DNA of 64,000 bases. It comes from a bacterium. Lineage in GTDB: Bacteria; Chloroflexota; Anaerolineae; Caldilineales; Caldilineaceae. The translations under genes were made by a program, and so were the position numbers. The stretch lies in assembly GCA_016124945.1 (NCBI GenBank), contig WGMT01000051.1, positions 19,628 to 83,627 on the forward strand. Direction: 5' to 3'. Below, piece after piece: positions 33,509-41,037 of this stretch. The notes under the pieces were generated by a model. That model was not told the DNA's origin. It worked only from the letters and a program-made list of their open reading frames with translations, and did no database searches. Position 1 is the first letter of the stretch, and each line of letters starts with the position of its first letter.

Positions 33509-33660
33509 TGTTTGTCCAACTTTTTGTGCTGTCTAACCTACTTTGTAACCTCAACATTGGGTTTGTCCAGGTTTTTGAATCGATAACCTGTCACCTTACA
33601 ACTTGTTTGTCTAGATTTTTGCTGAGTACAAAATCGGCTTTGTCCAGTGTCCAGCTTTCT
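33509..33660. repeat. AT-richer stretch with four spaced TTTGTCCA-type words
   Basis: TTTGTC(C/T)A words occur at about 33509, 33560, 33606 and 33642, three followed by a T-run. Base composition differs from the surroundings. A 78-codon frame spans it but lacks a ribosome binding site and looks non-coding. It may be a decayed mobile-element end or a binding region. Confidence 0.4.
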
Positions 33661-33732
33661 TTCACTTCTGCTGGCATTTTACACTGCGCCGGTGCCGATT
33701 GTTCTTCGTCCCCCACTGACTTACTACTGAAT

Positions 33733-33855
33733 CAATGTCATTAAGTTAAGGGGTCGACACTTAAATATCGGCGGAGTGAGCACCCCCAGGTGCGGGTCTA
33801 CATCGGAACAGCCGCACCTGGGGGTGCTCACTCCGCGCTTAACTTAATGACATTG
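33733..33855. repeat. Nested hairpins containing dispersed element copy 2
   Basis: Outer 18-bp arms CAATGTCATTAAGTTAAG (33733-33750) and complement (33838-33855) enclose a 66-bp element with 25-bp perfect arms (33771-33795 and 33812-33836). The inner arm begins GCGGAGTGAGCACCCCCAGG, the same frame as the other copies with paired base changes in both arms. Confidence 0.85.
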
Positions 33856-33856
33856 A

Positions 33857-34441
33857 CTACTGAATCACCGCTGACCGGATCTCCTGCCGGAACAGCCAGT
33901 TCAACGAGAAGAGCAGCCCAACTGTCAGCGGCAGGAGCACCATGAGCAGATAGACCGAGAAGGGGAAGGCCCCCCAGGCAACGACGGTATACCAGATCGC
34001 CCAGCCTGCGAAGACCACTGCGCCGATCCACTCCCATCGCCACGCCAGCGCTGTCGCCGCCAGCAACACAAATGTAGGGACTAGATGGATCAGAAGCGCG
34101 ACGGTCACCTCCAACGGGCTGTAGCCTGCACCAAAGACATCCAGCGCAAACAAGCTCAAAAAGAGGGCGAAAAGGATCGAAACGGAGCGCGGTGTCCAGT
34201 AGAGCAGGCGACGCAGCCATCGCTCCATTTTGCCATGTTCCACCTCTTGCTCCACGCTTTCCACCGCCAATGCCAGCGCAAGGAAGACAATCAACGCTCC
34301 CATGAAGCCGACGATTGTGCCCACCAGCGAATCAGCGTTGCCGGTCGCCTCGCGCAACAAGACCAAAGTACACAACCCGCCAAGGATCACCAACGCGCCC
34401 CAGGGTAGCCAGTGCATGAACTTCGAAGTCGGCTCTTTCAT
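33857..34441 (-). CDS. Multi-pass membrane protein of unknown function
   Basis: A 194-residue protein with about six hydrophobic segments (WGALVILGGLCTLVLL, GTIVGFMGALIVFLALAL, SILFALFLSLFALDVFG, VALLIHLVPTFVLLAATAL, and two more). It recalls small uncharacterised bacterial integral membrane proteins with an aromatic-rich helix set, but I cannot assign a family. The start at 34441 follows GGAGG; a longer frame to 34549 has no support. It is a single gene on the minus strand between the repeat cluster and the GDPD gene. Confidence 0.7.
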   Translation of the reverse strand: MKEPTSKFMHWLPWGALVILGGLCTLVLLREATGNADSLVGTIVGFMGALIVFLALALAVESVEQEVEHGKMERWLRRLLYWTPRSVSILFALFLSLFALDVFGAGYSPLEVTVALLIHLVPTFVLLAATALAWRWEWIGAVVFAGWAIWYTVVAWGAFPFSVYLLMVLLPLTVGLLFSLNWLFRQEIRSAVIQ

Positions 34442-34571
34442 AACCCGCCTCCATCGGATCAGGTGTTTTGGTTGTACAGCTTCACACCTCCAAACTACAC
34501 CTTCACCCAAAGCCCGACCAGCGACGAATGACCAATCCCGGCGCGACAATTGTCAGAATTCTGTGGGCACG

Positions 34572-35348
34572 TTAGCTGCCGGGGGCAATCCAATCAGGCC
34601 AGTTGATGGTGGTGCCGTCGCAATCGCTGTCGCGCACACGCTCAATCAGTTCGGCCACCTCCGCGCTTTGCTGCAAGACGTGTGTCCCCAGGATCCCCCA
34701 GGCACGCACGTTGCCCACAACACGGCGCGCTGCCGTCACCATTTCCGGCGTCACCTGTTCGGCCTGTGGGCAGAGTTGATAGAGTTGTAGCGCTTCGGCT
34801 TTGGCGAGAACGTCCTCGTTGATGACGCGCACCAGCCAACCGAGCCGCGCCGAAGGCCATTCCTTGCGCATAGCCACCAGGGCGTCGTACGAAAATGAGG
34901 TTATGTAGCAAACCTCAGCCAGCCCGCGCCGCTCAATCAGCGCGTGGACAGCCGCCGCCAGTCCTGGGGCGCGTCCTTTCAACTCAATGTGGTAGGTGAG
35001 CCGGTTGCCGAAGTGCTCGAAAAGCTGATCAAGGTGGATCATGCGTTCCCCACCAAAGAGGAAGGGTGAAAACCACGCTCCCATATCCAGCGCCGCCAAC
35101 TCGGCCCAGGACATCTCTTCCACGCGCCGCTCGCCATGACCATAGCGCGCCAGCGTCGAATCATGGCAGACGGCAACCACGCCGTCGGTGGTCAACTGCG
35201 TATCTAACTCCACGTCGGGCACGCCCATGCGCTCGGCCAACTCAAACGCGGCCAACGTATTCTCCGGCGCATACGCCGAAGCGCCACGGTGGGCAATCAC
35301 ACAAAATGAACCAGGCACAGAAATCGGAAGCGGTGGAATGGGGGACAT
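34572..35348 (-). CDS. Glycerophosphodiester phosphodiesterase
   Basis: A 258-residue TIM-barrel enzyme that hydrolyses glycerophosphodiesters to glycerol-3-phosphate and an alcohol. VIAHRGASAYAPENTLAAF carries the catalytic His and the Glu of the N-terminal block, VELDTQLTTDGVVAVCHD the metal ligands and second His, and YHIELKG the further Glu and Lys. No signal peptide is visible, so it is probably cytosolic like UgpQ. The start is ATG 35348 after GGAGAGA. Confidence 0.88.
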   Translation of the reverse strand: MSPIPPLPISVPGSFCVIAHRGASAYAPENTLAAFELAERMGVPDVELDTQLTTDGVVAVCHDSTLARYGHGERRVEEMSWAELAALDMGAWFSPFLFGGERMIHLDQLFEHFGNRLTYHIELKGRAPGLAAAVHALIERRGLAEVCYITSFSYDALVAMRKEWPSARLGWLVRVINEDVLAKAEALQLYQLCPQAEQVTPEMVTAARRVVGNVRAWGILGTHVLQQSAEVAELIERVRDSDCDGTTINWPDWIAPGS

Positions 35349-35412
35349 AGCAATTCTCTCCAGTGTCAGTTGGATTTGGATGATGTCGTTGCGACCACTT
35401 TATATCACATTT

Positions 35413-35460
35413 GCCGCCAAAGTTACCGCCAAAGTTACTGCCAAAGTTGCCGCCAAAGTT
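35413..35460. repeat. Four tandem 12-bp repeats upstream of the GDPD gene
   Basis: Units GCCGCCAAAGTT, ACCGCCAAAGTT, ACTGCCAAAGTT, GCCGCCAAAGTT lie between the divergent GDPD and esterase genes and could be repeated regulator sites or simple slippage. Confidence 0.75.
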
Positions 35461-35607
35461 GCCACCGCGATAATGTGTACAGCATCAGGATCCGCTTATA
35501 TTCACCATTCCATTTGATCCGCGTTCTATCCCTCTCCATTCTTCTGAAATCCTAAAAATCCGTGTAATCTGTGGATCATCTCTCTCCATCTTGTTCGAGG
35601 AAAGACC

Positions 35608-36312
35608 ATGCTACATCAACTTGCATCCGTGGTATTGGGGCCACTGCTCCTGGCCCAAGGACGAAGCGTGCACCACACCGTCACCAAACTGCCCGAGGCC
35701 GCCGGTCCTCGCGCCGGAACAGCGGGGGAAGGGCCGGATCTGCGCCTGTTGATCGTGGGCGATTCCGCCGGTGCGGGTGTTGGCGCGGCCACGCAACAGG
35801 AAGCGCTGTCTGGGCGTATCGTCGCCCAATTGGCCTCCTCATTCACCGTGCAGTGGCGAGTCATCGCCCGTACCGGCGCCACCACCGCGGGGACAATCAA
35901 ACACCTGGGCAAGGTCGAAGCGCAGCCGTTCGATTTCGCCGTCACCTCACTGGGTGTCAACGACGTCAGCGCCGGGCGTTCAGTACGGGCCTGGATCGAC
36001 GAGCAGGCCGCACTCATCGATCTACTACACACCAAATTCAACGTGAAGCATGTCATGCTTTCTGCCCTGCCGCCGGTGCATCTCTTCCCTGCCCTGCCGC
36101 AGCCGCTGCGCTGGTACTTGGGCGCACAGGCCAAACGCTACAACCGTGCCCTGGCGGCGTGGGCATCCCCGCGCGAGGACTGCACCTTTGTCACCCTCAA
36201 CTACCCCATGGATGTGACGATCCTGGCCGAAGATCTCTTCCATCCTGGGCCGGAGGTTTATCGGCTATGGGCGCAGGCCGTAGCCGAAGCAATTGGGCAA
36301 CGGCGGGATTAA
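35608..36312 (+). CDS. SGNH/GDSL family esterase
   Basis: A 234-residue hydrolase. Block I is LLIVGDSAGAGVGA with the nucleophile serine; TGATTAGTI supplies the glycine block; GVND is the block III asparagine; and DLFHPG near the C-end contains the Asp and His of the triad. A short N-terminal hydrophobic stretch (LASVVLGPLLLAQG) is at best a weak membrane anchor or signal. The substrate is probably an ester or acyl lipid, not known. The start follows GAGGAAAG. Confidence 0.82.
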   Translation: MLHQLASVVLGPLLLAQGRSVHHTVTKLPEAAGPRAGTAGEGPDLRLLIVGDSAGAGVGAATQQEALSGRIVAQLASSFTVQWRVIARTGATTAGTIKHLGKVEAQPFDFAVTSLGVNDVSAGRSVRAWIDEQAALIDLLHTKFNVKHVMLSALPPVHLFPALPQPLRWYLGAQAKRYNRALAAWASPREDCTFVTLNYPMDVTILAEDLFHPGPEVYRLWAQAVAEAIGQRRD

Positions 36313-36345
36313 CACAAATCCGTGTTCACAATAGGAGAAAAGACA

Positions 36346-36414
36346 ATGTCGATCATGCCCAAACGTCGCAATCACGATCTCTTGCTCTGTGCTCAACGAC
36401 ACCCTCTTCTCTAG
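36346..36414 (+). pseudogene. Short frame, possibly a frameshifted small gene
   Basis: An AGGAGA site precedes ATG 36346, which opens 22 codons (MSIMPKRRNHDLLLCAQRH...). In another frame the DNA then continues as LNDTLFSSPIYNPFLFIDLWM to a TGA near 36460, which looks more protein-like than chance. A single frameshift in a small gene would explain this. No family is recognised. Confidence 0.25.
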
Positions 36415-36509
36415 CCCCATCTATAACCCGTTCCTGTTCATCGATCTATGGATGTGATGCAGTTGTCTCGGTACACTGCGTATAGATTCATGGCTCTGCC
36501 TGAAAAGCA

Positions 36510-36569
36510 AACCACAAAGAACGCAGAGATTTTACGTTTTTCTTTGTGATCTTTGCGTTCTTTGCGGTT
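36510..36569. repeat. Intergenic hairpin before the flavoprotein gene
   Basis: AACCACAAAGAACGCAGAGAT-type arm starting at 36510 pairs with its near-perfect complement ending at 36569. It uses the CAAAGAACGC word and has no T-run after the second arm. Confidence 0.75.
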
Positions 36570-36622
36570 GAAATCGCTTGTGGCTGGAGAGTCATCCATA
36601 GCTTTGAAAGGAGCGAAACTCC

Positions 36623-37846
36623 ATGAAATCCTATAACTTTGTGATTCTTGGCGGTGGGATCGTGGCCGGCTATGCGGCGCAGCAAATGGTGGAAGACGGC
36701 CTGATGGCCCACCAACTCTGCATCATTTCGGCGGACGATCGACCGCCGTATGAACGCCCTGCCCTGTCGAAGGATTTCCTCGAAGGCGAGTCGTCGGTAG
36801 ACGATATTCTGATCAACGAGGACGGCTTCTACGCCGAACACGGCATCGACTTGCGTCTCAATACCCGTGTCACCGGCGTCGACCTTGGGAAAAAATTGCT
36901 CCACACCGATGATGGCGATCATATCGGCTTTGAGAAATTGCTCATCGCCACCGGCTCCAAGGTGCGCACTTTCGACCTGCCAGGCGCAGATCTTGGCAAC
37001 ATCTTCTATCTACGTTGGTTAGACGACGCCAAGATGATTCGCAACATCGCGCAGCAAGCGGAACGCGGTGTCGTGATTGGCAGTGGCTTCATCGGGCTGG
37101 AAGTCAGCTCTGTGTTGGCGCAGCACAACGTAAACACTTTTCTCGTCTTTCCTGAGTCGTCCTTGATGGAAGGTTTCTTCACAGCCGAAATGGCCGATTA
37201 CTTTGAGGAATACTATCGAGCACGCGGGATCAAATTTGTTGCCAACGAAACGGTCACCGGCTTCAGTGGCGACCGGCAGGTCGAATCGGTGAAACTGACC
37301 TCTGAGCGCGGCATTGCGGCGGAATTGGTCGTTGCCGGTATCGGCGTGGAACCTGCAACGGATCTCTTTAGGGAGACCGGCCTGGAGATCGACGACGGTA
37401 TTGTTGTCAATGAATACCTTGAAACGAACATCGACGACGTCTATGCCGCAGGCGATGTCACCCGCTACTGGGATCTCCTCTATGACAAATACCGCCACAT
37501 CGAGCACTGGGACAACGCCGCCGAGCAGGGCAAAACCGCCGCCCAGAACATGATGGGCAAGGCCGAAGCCTTCGTTAAAGTCCCCTATTTCTTCTCGGAC
37601 GAGTTCGACCTCTCGTGGGAATTCTGGGGCGACACCGACGGCGCCGATGAAATTATCCACCGCGGTGATGTGTCGAGTGGTAGCTTCAGCACCTGGTGGC
37701 TCAAGGACGGCAAACTCATCGCCGCCTTTGTCATGGATCGCCCAAATGAGGAGCGCGAACTAGCGCCGCAGTGGATCCGCAGCAAGGAGCCGATACCCAC
37801 GCAGCGGTTGCGCGATGCAAGTGTGTCTTTACCGGTGGGGATGTAG
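36623..37846 (+). CDS. FAD/NAD(P)-dependent ferredoxin-reductase-like oxidoreductase
   Basis: A 407-residue pyridine nucleotide-disulphide oxidoreductase-like flavoprotein. FAD motif FVILGGGIVAGYAAQ at the N-end, RPPYERPALSKDFL (typical of BphA4-type ferredoxin reductases), LLIATGSKVR, NAD motif VVIGSGFIGLEVSSVL, and VYAAGDVTRYWD contacting FAD. It probably transfers electrons from NAD(P)H to a ferredoxin or similar carrier for an oxygenase. No redox partner gene is adjacent. The start follows AAAGGAG. Confidence 0.87.
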   Translation: MKSYNFVILGGGIVAGYAAQQMVEDGLMAHQLCIISADDRPPYERPALSKDFLEGESSVDDILINEDGFYAEHGIDLRLNTRVTGVDLGKKLLHTDDGDHIGFEKLLIATGSKVRTFDLPGADLGNIFYLRWLDDAKMIRNIAQQAERGVVIGSGFIGLEVSSVLAQHNVNTFLVFPESSLMEGFFTAEMADYFEEYYRARGIKFVANETVTGFSGDRQVESVKLTSERGIAAELVVAGIGVEPATDLFRETGLEIDDGIVVNEYLETNIDDVYAAGDVTRYWDLLYDKYRHIEHWDNAAEQGKTAAQNMMGKAEAFVKVPYFFSDEFDLSWEFWGDTDGADEIIHRGDVSSGSFSTWWLKDGKLIAAFVMDRPNEERELAPQWIRSKEPIPTQRLRDASVSLPVGM

Positions 37847-38075
37847 ACGACGGACGCCGGAAGAGACGACTGACGACGGACGAATGACGAACGTTTAGAC
37901 ATTGCCGGCGCGTGACGGCAGGTGACGCGGCCCACCGCACAACGCGGAGAGAGCATCCTCAGATGCGGTCTGTCACAGGACAGACCGCATCTGAGGATGC
38001 TCTCTCCGCGTTTTCAGTGTACTTGCCACGCCGGCAACGCACTTAACGTTCGTCGTCAGTCGTCGGTCGTCCGCC
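37846..38075. repeat. Outer inverted 7-bp arrays flanking element copy 3
   Basis: GAC-based heptamers (GACGACG, GACGCCG and later GACTGAC, GACGGAC, GAATGAC, GAACGTT) run from 37846, starting at the stop codon. The right arm AACGTTC, GTCGTCA, GTCGTCG, GTCGTCC lies at 38045-38072. An intermediate arm (TTGCCGGCGCG near 37901 with CACGCCGGCAA near 38028) gives three nested levels. Confidence 0.78.
37941..38012. repeat. Dispersed hairpin element copy 3, 34-bp perfect arms
   Basis: Arms 37941-37974 and 37979-38012 are exact inverted copies with a 4-base loop. The core GCGGAGAGAGCATCCTCAG is shared with copies 1 and 4. Confidence 0.9.
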
Positions 38076-38083
38076 TTCCATCC

Positions 38084-39940
38084 TCAGATCGGCTGCGCGT
38101 AGCTCGGCGTATTCGCGTAGCGATTCATGCCCAACTTGAGCCGGATTGACTTGCCCGCAGGCAGGTCGATCTCGAAGGTTTTGCCATCCGCCGCGGTGAC
38201 GTTCCCGTTGTCCAGATCTTCAATCGAGGTGAAATTGTGCTCGCCAAACGCGCCCGCCTGCACGAGGACACGCCGCGTGTGGCTGGGGTTGGTGTTGATC
38301 AACTCCACCGTGGTGCTCTCGGCATCCAGCGCAGGGACAAGCGCGGCTACGTCATCGGGCAGGCCGGGGCGGCGCGTGTCGAGATCGAAGTAGCGCAGGC
38401 GCACGTGCAGGAGGCCGCCGTGATAGATGATCTGCGGGCCGCCGCAGGTGAGCTGCACCAGCCCTTCGGTGTGCACCGGGTTCATGTTCTGCCAGTGGTG
38501 TACGTCCCAATCTTCTGGGTTGCCGTCGTCGGCGCGGATGGCGTCCATGCGGCGCAGGACTTCGGCGTACTGCTCTTCGAGGATGCGCTGCGGGTAGTCG
38601 GGGTTGCGCCCGTCGATGTAGCAATACCAGGGGCCGAAGTGCAGATCGTCGCCCTTGCTGCGCCCGGGGTGGACGGTGAGCCAGTCGGTGCGGGTTTCGG
38701 GCAAGGCGTCGACACGGGCTTTGTCACGCGGGTCCTGTGACATGTACCAGAGTTGCGAAGCGTGCTTCGGTTCCATCGGTCGCCACGCCGTCCACCCCTC
38801 GTCGGTGCGCCGGTAGGGGACGAGAAAACGTCCGTCTTCCTCGCGACCCAGGCCGATGATGTAATCCAACTGGCCGCGGGGGATGTCGAGGTAGCTCATG
38901 TCACCGGTGAGAAGGACGGCGTTCATGGCGGCAATGGTGATGGGCTCAATGATGGTCATAAAGCCGTGGGGCCAGCGCCATCCGTAGTAGCCGCCCCACC
39001 ATTTGCCGCCCATCGTCTCGCCGATTTCGCCGGACGGGCCGATGTTGTCTGGGCAGATGCCACCGTTGCGGGCGATGCGCTCGGCCCACGCTTCCAGGTA
39101 GTCCACCACCCAGCGCCGGTAGCGGTCGTCGCCGGTGTAGAGGAAGGCGTTGGTGATCAGGCTGGTGCTGGTGAGGTTGAGTGGCACGTCGCAGCGCATC
39201 ATGCGCTCGTTCATGGCGTCGAGGATCTTAGCGAAGACGGCGTCGTCGTTCCAGTCGGCCTTAAGCACCGTTTCGCCGCGCCGCCACGTCTCCATCTGCG
39301 TTGGGATGTCCAGATCGTCAAAGGGGACGGGATACTCGCGCAGCACCCAGCGATGGGTCGCCCAATCCAGCACCGTGTTTTCAAGTCGGGGACCGCGGCT
39401 GCCGTTGATCGGGGAGCGCATCATCTTCTTTTCGGCGTCCCAGTTGCCCGGTGTCCCTTTGCGGACGTGTCCTAGCTCGGGGTGGGTGAGATCGAGTTCG
39501 TCGTCCATGTAGAAGCCGGCGAAGCGCAGCGCCCGCGCCCTGTCCTTAGCGCGGTTGGGGTCGGCCAGGCCGAAGTAGTAGAAGTAGATCGACGATTCGC
39601 CGTGGTGCATCCAGTCGTAGTAGCCGTCGAACTCGCGCCAGACCTGGCCGTAGTCGGTGAATTGGCGTGTCACCGCGTCCCAGAGGAAGCGGCTGCGCTC
39701 GTGCAGATCCGCCGCGCCGCCGAGGGCGTAGAACAGTGGCCAGTTGTGGTAGCTCTCGTAGGCGTCGTCGGAGCCGTCCATGCCGGGCCATTCTTCGCGC
39801 CAGTGGAAGGTGCCGTCGGCGTGGGTATAGCGTTGTTGGTAGAGCGGCGCAGCTTCGTTCATCATCGCGATCAAATGACGCTGGCGCAGCGCCCAATCGG
39901 GAACATGCGAACGCTGACCAGCCTGTAACGAGACAGACAT
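38084..39940 (-). CDS. Large protein of unknown function, probable alpha/alpha toroid
   Basis: A 618-residue protein, Trp/Tyr-rich in its first 450 residues (YHNWPLFYALGG, WWGGYYGWRWPHG, TNAFLYTGDDRYRRWV), with repeated helix-pair-like segments as in glycoside hydrolase or polysaccharide lyase toroids. The C-terminal 100 residues look beta-rich, as in a lyase accessory domain. No signal peptide is seen. I cannot assign a family or catalytic residues; a carbohydrate-active or related role is only suggested by the aromatic composition. The start is ATG 39940 after GGAGG. Read as real because of the ribosome binding site, length and coherent composition. Confidence 0.75.
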   Translation of the reverse strand: MSVSLQAGQRSHVPDWALRQRHLIAMMNEAAPLYQQRYTHADGTFHWREEWPGMDGSDDAYESYHNWPLFYALGGAADLHERSRFLWDAVTRQFTDYGQVWREFDGYYDWMHHGESSIYFYYFGLADPNRAKDRARALRFAGFYMDDELDLTHPELGHVRKGTPGNWDAEKKMMRSPINGSRGPRLENTVLDWATHRWVLREYPVPFDDLDIPTQMETWRRGETVLKADWNDDAVFAKILDAMNERMMRCDVPLNLTSTSLITNAFLYTGDDRYRRWVVDYLEAWAERIARNGGICPDNIGPSGEIGETMGGKWWGGYYGWRWPHGFMTIIEPITIAAMNAVLLTGDMSYLDIPRGQLDYIIGLGREEDGRFLVPYRRTDEGWTAWRPMEPKHASQLWYMSQDPRDKARVDALPETRTDWLTVHPGRSKGDDLHFGPWYCYIDGRNPDYPQRILEEQYAEVLRRMDAIRADDGNPEDWDVHHWQNMNPVHTEGLVQLTCGGPQIIYHGGLLHVRLRYFDLDTRRPGLPDDVAALVPALDAESTTVELINTNPSHTRRVLVQAGAFGEHNFTSIEDLDNGNVTAADGKTFEIDLPAGKSIRLKLGMNRYANTPSYAQPI

Positions 39941-40042
39941 GCCATATCCTCCATTGTGGGGTGGGTTTGGGACGATAGAGGAAGGATACCGCGGTTAGTA
40001 AAAAAGCAAAAGGCAAAGTTGATGGGGAGTTTCAGATCGAAA

Positions 40043-40116
40043 CACCCGCCAGGTTGCAGAAAACCTGGCGGGTGCATGGGTGTGAACCTGCTGGGTTTTC
40101 TGTAACCCGGCAGGTT
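40043..40116. repeat. Two adjacent similar hairpins
   Basis: CACCCGCCAGGTT (40043-40055) pairs with 40062-40074, and AACCTGCTGGGTT (40085-40097) pairs with AACCCGGCAGGTT (40104-40116). Both share an ACCTGSYGGGT core in opposite orientation. Confidence 0.8.
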
Positions 40117-40138
40117 TGCCGCCTAAACCAGCACCCCC

Positions 40139-40720
40139 TCACTTCTTTCTGCGCATAGCCAATAGGAGTAACACAAACGTAGCCAGGGGCCAGATCCAGG
40201 CGAGGTCACCGGGGCCGTCGGGGCCGGTGCGGGCGGCGGTGCGGCGGATGTGGATGACTTTGTAGTCGCAGGTAATCGCATCGAGGTCGGCGTCGTTCGT
40301 TTTGATGGGGTCAACGCCAAGTCCTTGGGCGACGGCGCCGCTGCTCATGAGGAGTTGGCGTAGAAGGGGGAGGCGCTGTTCGCTGTTTTCGATTTCCTCG
40401 GCGACGCCCTGCCACCAGCCTTCGGGCAGCCAGACTTCGACGTTGGGCGTGGCGCGAATATTGCGGTACCAGTCGGAGATGCCACCAAAGCCGGAGGTGC
40501 AGTAGAGTTCACCGTCCACAATCGCGTAGTTGACAGGTGTCTGGCGATGCCGGCCGCTCTTACGGCCGGTGTGGACGAGCACCATGATGCGGCCACCGAC
40601 GCTGGGCCAGCCGTTCACCCAGGATCCCAGGCCCAACCGCCACATGAGCAACATAAACTTGTTGAAATACTTGAATACTTGACGCAAAGACTGTTCGATT
40701 TCGGGCGTTGTGGATGGCAT
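40139..40720 (-). CDS. Deazaflavin (F420)-dependent nitroreductase-type protein with C-terminal anchor
   Basis: A 193-residue protein of the F420H2-dependent nitroreductase (Ddn/DUF385) type. VLVHTGRKSGRHRQTPVNYAIVDG is the family core, and FGGISDWYRNIRATPNVEVWL the second block. It ends with a hydrophobic helix and basic tail (WPLATFVLLLLAMRRKK), an unusual C-terminal membrane anchor. Cofactor use (F420 or flavin) cannot be decided from sequence. The start at 40720 has AGGAGG upstream; the longer frame to 40849 is not supported. Confidence 0.82.
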   Translation of the reverse strand: MPSTTPEIEQSLRQVFKYFNKFMLLMWRLGLGSWVNGWPSVGGRIMVLVHTGRKSGRHRQTPVNYAIVDGELYCTSGFGGISDWYRNIRATPNVEVWLPEGWWQGVAEEIENSEQRLPLLRQLLMSSGAVAQGLGVDPIKTNDADLDAITCDYKVIHIRRTAARTGPDGPGDLAWIWPLATFVLLLLAMRRKK

Positions 40721-41037
40721 GCGAAGAACCTCCTGTGATTTTGTAGTCCGCAGACAAGGCGATCTCCAATGTCCCACCAACAGTCCCTCCCCCGTCGCGG
40801 GGGAGGTTAGGAGGGGGTTCTCAGATCCTACACCCGCGGCAGCCGCCAATCATCAGCCAATCGTCCAGTCCGCCTGTACAGGCTGGACGCGCCGACGTAC
40901 CCGCAACCCCGAAGCAAACTGTGCCCAACCATCATGCTTGATTCCTCCAAATCGGGAACATTCCCTACCCCGCATTCGTCCCAGAGAAGCCGCGGCTCTG
41001 TTTTCTCTCCCGTTTTACCCCAAAAAGGAGCGACCCA

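Noticed and set aside
33508..33744. A 78-codon plus-strand frame between permease and repeat cluster
   Set aside because: No ribosome binding site, odd composition (many Leu, Ser, Cys) and it spans spaced repeat words.
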